From NCBI GenBank assembly GCA_963977625.1, contig CAXBPX010000048.1:1-9501 (forward strand): 9,501 nucleotides of DNA, given 5' to 3'. The DNA comes from ZLKRG08 sp963977625. GTDB taxonomy: Bacteria; Actinomycetota; Actinomycetes; Nanopelagicales; Nanopelagicaceae. Positions 6,559 through 9,501 of this stretch are shown piece by piece (position 1 is the stretch's first letter; the number at the start of each line of letters is the position of its first letter). A model generated the notes under the pieces. The model ran no database searches and had not been told where the DNA came from. It saw only the letters and a program-made list of their open reading frames with translations. Position numbers and translations under genes: made by a program.

Positions 6559-6565
6559 TCGACTC

Positions 6566-7303
6566 GTGCTAAATACCTTCGTGATCGCCCTCCGTGAGGG
6601 CCTTGAGGCAAGCCTCATCGTGGGCATTTTGATCGCCTATCTGCACAAATCAGGGCGCACCCAACTACTTAAGAGCCTCTGGTTCGGCGTATTTAGCGCA
6701 ATCGGCGCCTCCCTACTATTTGGCGCATTTCTAACTTTTACGAGCACCACTTTAAGTGAATCCGGAGAGAAATATTTCGTTGGATTTACTGGGCTAGTTG
6801 CAGTGGGTCTAGTTACCTGGATGATCTTCTGGATGAAGAAGACTGCGCGCTTTATGAAACTCGAACTTGAGCAGAAAGCATCTGCCGCTATTAGCGCTGG
6901 TGCGCTCTCATTAGCAGCTTTTACCGCGGTAATTCGCGAAGGACTTGAGACCTCACTATTTCTATATGCAAATTTCAAAGGTAGCGATCCGCTTGGATCT
7001 ACTATCGGATTAACTGCAGGTATCGCAGTTGCGATTGCACTTGGTTATGGCATTTACAAGGGCGCAATTCGATTTAATTTAGCGACCTTCTTTAAATTCT
7101 CTGGCGTGGCATTGATGTTAGTTGCGGCAAATGTCTTTGCCTATTCATTACATGAACTTGAAGAGGTTGGCCTCTTCTTCTCTGGTAGCGCCAATAAGAT
7201 TGCGGCGCTGATTTACATCGCATTGGTATTGCCACCATATCTAGCCAAGCCAAAGCCAGTTACCCCGGCTGAAGCGGCCAAAAAGATTTCATTCGCTAAG
7301 TAA
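6566..7303 (+). CDS. efeU: FTR1/EfeU-type iron permease
   Basis: Integral membrane iron permease of the oxidase-dependent Fe transporter family (FTR1/EfeU). The two diagnostic REXXE iron-binding motifs are present in helices: ALREGLEAS (R10-E14) and VIREGLETS (R124-E128). Hydrophobic segments near 4-25, 37-58, 72-92, 108-134, 145-166, 178-196 and 210-226 give about seven membrane spans. At 245 residues it is slightly short for the family (about 270-280), mainly at the C-terminal tail. The GTG start at 6566 is supported because the first REXXE helix begins immediately after it; no upstream extension is needed. In many bacteria the permease is encoded with EfeO (cupredoxin/M75) and EfeB (DyP peroxidase); neither is here, so it may work alone or with unlinked partners. 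Regulation may involve the inverted repeat upstream, but no match to a known DtxR/IdeR box is apparent to me. Confidence 0.92.
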   Translation: MLNTFVIALREGLEASLIVGILIAYLHKSGRTQLLKSLWFGVFSAIGASLLFGAFLTFTSTTLSESGEKYFVGFTGLVAVGLVTWMIFWMKKTARFMKLELEQKASAAISAGALSLAAFTAVIREGLETSLFLYANFKGSDPLGSTIGLTAGIAVAIALGYGIYKGAIRFNLATFFKFSGVALMLVAANVFAYSLHELEEVGLFFSGSANKIAALIYIALVLPPYLAKPKPVTPAEAAKKISFAK

Positions 7304-7314
7304 TAGCAATTAAT

Positions 7315-7335
7315 GCTACCGACGGGTAGCCTTTT
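7315..7335 (+). terminator. Short intrinsic terminator after the iron permease gene
   Basis: GCTACC (7315-7320) and GGTAGC (7325-7330) form a perfect 6-bp stem with a GACG loop, followed by CTTTT (7331-7335). It lies 11 bp after the permease stop and only a few bases before the thiolase ATG, consistent with an end to the permease transcript. The stem is short and the T-run brief, so efficiency may be modest. Confidence 0.6.
7327..7332 (+). promoter_or_regulatory. Putative -10 of the thiolase-fadB operon
   Basis: TAGCCT, 6 nt before ATG 7339, fits the same spacing seen before other genes in the window. It overlaps the right arm of the terminator hairpin. No good -35 is visible 16-18 bp upstream, and no Shine-Dalgarno precedes the ATG, so the call rests mainly on position. 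Confidence 0.35.
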
Positions 7336-7338
7336 CAT

Positions 7339-8523
7339 ATGTCCGTAGTTCTAATTGATGCAGTTCGTACCCCATTTGGAAAAGCCGGTTCTATGTACAA
7401 CGGAACCCGTGCTGATGATTTAGTAATTCGCGCAATTCGCGGTCTGCTTGAGCGCAACCCGCAATTAAATCCCGCAGATATTGATGATGTCGCAATTGCG
7501 GCGGCAACCCAAAGTGGCGATCAAGGAATGAATCTTGGACGAAGCGCGGCGTTGCTTGCGGGTATACCAAATACCGTGCCAGGTTATTCAGTTGATCGTT
7601 GGTGTGCTGGTGCGATGACATCGGTAACCACACTTGCAGGTGCCATCAATATGGGAACGGCAAAGTTTGCAATTGCTGGCGGCGTCGAACATATGGGCAA
7701 TCACCCAATCGGTTCATTAATGGATCCAAATCCAAGATTTATTGCAGAGAAGATGGTTGATCCTGATGCCATGTCTATGGGAGCAACCGCAGAACGGTTA
7801 CACGATAAATTTCCAGCGATTACAAAAGAGCGCGCTGATCGTTATGCAGTTGGTAGCCAAGATAAGACTGCAGCTGCATATGCATCTGGCAGAATTCAAA
7901 AAGATTTAATTCCAACTGCCGCGCGCACTCCAGAACTTGGTTGGACCATTGCAACTGTTGATGAACCACCACGTCCTGGCACCACTATGGAAGCGCTCGC
8001 ATCCCTCAAGACTCCATTTCGTCCAGGTGGTCGCGTAACTGCAGGTAATTCATCAGGACTTAACGATGGTGCAACTGCTGCGCTACTTGCAGATGAAGCC
8101 GCCGCCAAAGCTGCTGGTTTAAAACCAAAGATGCGTTTAGTTACCTTTGCTTTTGCCGGAGTTGAGCCAGAAATTATGGGTTATGGCCCAGTTCCATCTA
8201 CTATCAAAGCGTTAAAACAAGCTAACTTAAAGATTGAAGATATCGGCGCATTTGAAATCAATGAAGCATTTGCCGTGCAAGTATTAGCTTTCCTTGATCA
8301 CTTTGGCATCGCTGAAGATGATCCACGCGTAAATCCAGTTGGCGGAGCGATTGCAGTTGGCCATCCACTTGCATCTAGCGGTATTCGTTTAATGCTTAAT
8401 TTGGCGCGTACTTTCGAAGAGAATCCATCAATTAGATATGGAATCACCACCATGTGCATTGGTCTTGGCATGGGCGGCACCGTGATTTGGGAATCCGCCT
8501 ACTTCAACGGAAGTGGCAAATAA
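7339..8523 (+). CDS. fadA: Acetyl-CoA acyltransferase (3-ketoacyl-CoA thiolase)
   Basis: Catalyses thiolytic cleavage of 3-ketoacyl-CoA to acetyl-CoA and a shortened acyl-CoA, the last step of beta-oxidation. Thiolase signatures are complete: VRTPFGKAGS at the N-terminus, nucleophilic Cys89 in SVDRWCAGAM, NSSGLNDGATAALL (237-250), NEAFA (308-312), the GHP motif with His342 (AVGHPLASSG), and the second catalytic Cys373 in TMCIGLGMGG. The 394-residue length is normal. The GHPLASSG variant replaces the more familiar GHPLGASG but keeps the histidine. The stop TAA shares its last base with the start of the fadB gene (TAATG), so the two are almost certainly co-translated and likely form the alpha2beta2 beta-oxidation complex. 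A biosynthetic acetoacetyl-CoA thiolase is less likely given the FadB partner. Confidence 0.94.
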   Translation: MSVVLIDAVRTPFGKAGSMYNGTRADDLVIRAIRGLLERNPQLNPADIDDVAIAAATQSGDQGMNLGRSAALLAGIPNTVPGYSVDRWCAGAMTSVTTLAGAINMGTAKFAIAGGVEHMGNHPIGSLMDPNPRFIAEKMVDPDAMSMGATAERLHDKFPAITKERADRYAVGSQDKTAAAYASGRIQKDLIPTAARTPELGWTIATVDEPPRPGTTMEALASLKTPFRPGGRVTAGNSSGLNDGATAALLADEAAAKAAGLKPKMRLVTFAFAGVEPEIMGYGPVPSTIKALKQANLKIEDIGAFEINEAFAVQVLAFLDHFGIAEDDPRVNPVGGAIAVGHPLASSGIRLMLNLARTFEENPSIRYGITTMCIGLGMGGTVIWESAYFNGSGK

Positions 8524-9501
8524 TGAGTGAAGTCGTTTATGCAGATGAAGTTGTAACTAACGCCTATATCCGCGAAGTCGATTTGGCAGCCTTTGGCGCT
8601 AAAGGAAAACTTGCACTTATCACTATTGATAACGGGATGGATCACACTCGGCCAACCACGCTTGGCCCACAATCAATTCGCAATATCTCTAAAGCAATTG
8701 ATGATGCCACTGCGTTAAATCCAGCTGCGATTGCAATTACTGGAAAGCCATTTATTTTGGCTGCTGGCGCTGACTTATCAGGTATCACCGTTTTAACAAA
8801 TGCAGATGATGCGGCATACATAGTTGATTACGGTCATAAGACATATGCCAAATTACGCAATTCTAAAATCCCAACATTCTGTTTCGTAAATGGTTTAGCA
8901 CTAGGTGGCGGCACCGAACTTGCACTCTCCTGCCAATATCGCACTGTTGCCACCACTGCATTTATTGGTTTACCTGAAGTATTTATCGGACTAGTTCCAG
9001 GATGGTCTGGCGCTACGATTTTGGCAAAAATGATTGGCCCAACCAACGCAGTTAAAGTTATTTTGCAGAATGCGCTAAATAACAACACCATGCTCAAAGC
9101 CAAAGAGGCGCTAGAACTTGGCATGGCAGATGAAATGTATTTGCCCGTTGATTTCCTAGAAAAGTCAGTTGGCTTTGTCGCAGATGTTCTAAATGGCAAA
9201 AAGAAAATCGAACGCAAAGATCACTCAAATGATGCTGATTGGGATAGCGCACTTGCTGCAGGTCGCGCTGCAATTAATAAGAAATATAACGGCGCTAAAG
9301 TTAAAAATGCCGAATATGCATTAGAGCTGATTGCTGCTTCAAAGAGCAACACCATAGAAGCAGGTCTAAAGCGCGAAGTTGAAGTCATGGTTGACTTAAT
9401 GATGGGCGATGAATTCCGCGCTTCCATCTATGCATTTAATTTAATCAACAAAGGTCGCAAGAAAGTAGCCGGTGCACCAAAAGCTAATTTGGCTCGCAAA
9501 G
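8523..9501 (+). CDS. fadB: FadB-type multifunctional fatty acid oxidation protein, N-terminal part
   Basis: N-terminal enoyl-CoA hydratase part of a bifunctional enoyl-CoA hydratase/3-hydroxyacyl-CoA dehydrogenase. 326 residues are visible; actinobacterial FadB is around 700, so the dehydrogenase half lies beyond the window. The frame stays open from ATG 8523 to the last base. Crotonase-fold marks: the oxyanion-hole loop PFILAAGADLSGI (76-88) and the second oxyanion loop plus catalytic glutamates in NGLALGGGTELALS (E132) and IGLPEVFIGLVPGWSG (E152). The usual G-G after PG is W-S here (PGWSG), as I recall in other actinobacterial homologues. Residues after about 215 begin the linker to the dehydrogenase. 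The overlap with the thiolase stop (TAATG) marks an operon. The protein would hydrate trans-2-enoyl-CoA and then oxidise the 3-hydroxyacyl-CoA, passing product to the thiolase. Confidence 0.93.
   Translation, partial: MSEVVYADEVVTNAYIREVDLAAFGAKGKLALITIDNGMDHTRPTTLGPQSIRNISKAIDDATALNPAAIAITGKPFILAAGADLSGITVLTNADDAAYIVDYGHKTYAKLRNSKIPTFCFVNGLALGGGTELALSCQYRTVATTAFIGLPEVFIGLVPGWSGATILAKMIGPTNAVKVILQNALNNNTMLKAKEALELGMADEMYLPVDFLEKSVGFVADVLNGKKKIERKDHSNDADWDSALAAGRAAINKKYNGAKVKNAEYALELIAASKSNTIEAGLKREVEVMVDLMMGDEFRASIYAFNLINKGRKKVAGAPKANLARK

Noticed and set aside
8834..9217. Open minus-strand frame within the fadB region, with another at 9221-9427
   Set aside because: The plus strand is continuously open from 8523 to the end and has hydratase motifs; the minus frames resemble no protein family.
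1..9501. Mobile elements, CRISPR, prophage, defence or toxin-antitoxin system
   Set aside because: Reading both strands gives only housekeeping and regulatory genes. There are no transposase or integrase motifs, no repeat-spacer pattern and no terminal inverted repeats.

Overview
The window suggests a low-GC, gene-dense member of the Actinomycetota, of the kind seen in streamlined freshwater lineages such as acI/Nanopelagicales. The basis is three gene types and arrangements: a PimB'-type mannosyltransferase next to a FadD15-type acyl-CoA ligase, a DUF3000 protein fused by a 4-bp overlap to an HRDC/RNase D, and a thiolase–FadB pair just downstream. All are familiar from high-GC actinobacteria, but the base composition here is clearly AT-leaning, TTA/TTT/AAA codons are common, and intergenic gaps are tiny or negative. 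The lineage assignment is inference; no rRNA or other phylogenetic marker is present.

Layout. Positions 1-2180 (+): the 3' part of a long-chain acyl-CoA ligase, then a very compact NarL-family histidine kinase whose only ATG lies inside the ligase gene, then a LuxR/NarL response regulator sharing an ATGA with the kinase. Positions 2160-3287 (-): a PimB'-like glycosyltransferase, converging on the regulator with a 21-bp overlap. Only 34 bp separate its start from the divergent RibD C-terminal-type reductase (3322-3816, +), whose 3' end overlaps that of a drug/metabolite (EamA) transporter (3803-4630, -). Positions 4690-6509 (+): DUF3000 and RNase D. Then a perfect 11-bp inverted repeat, an FTR1/EfeU-type iron permease (6566-7303), a short terminator hairpin, and the beta-oxidation pair thiolase (7339-8523) and FadB (8523 to the window end).

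How the genes fit together. The two edges of the window carry fatty-acid activation (FadD) and beta-oxidation (FadA/FadB). PimB' acts in envelope phosphatidylinositol mannoside synthesis. DUF3000 and RNase D look like a conserved housekeeping pair. The iron permease stands alone, without visible EfeO or EfeB partners.

The most notable features are the degenerate-looking miniature histidine kinase with almost no ATP lid, a recurrent -10-like TANNNT hexamer 6-7 nt before the start codon of five transcription-unit-leading genes (suggesting leaderless transcripts), and the inverted repeat that contains the putative -35 of the iron permease gene. I see no phage, IS, CRISPR, tRNA or rRNA, and no clear new defence or biosynthetic system. 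There is no stretch of 300 bases without a gene.
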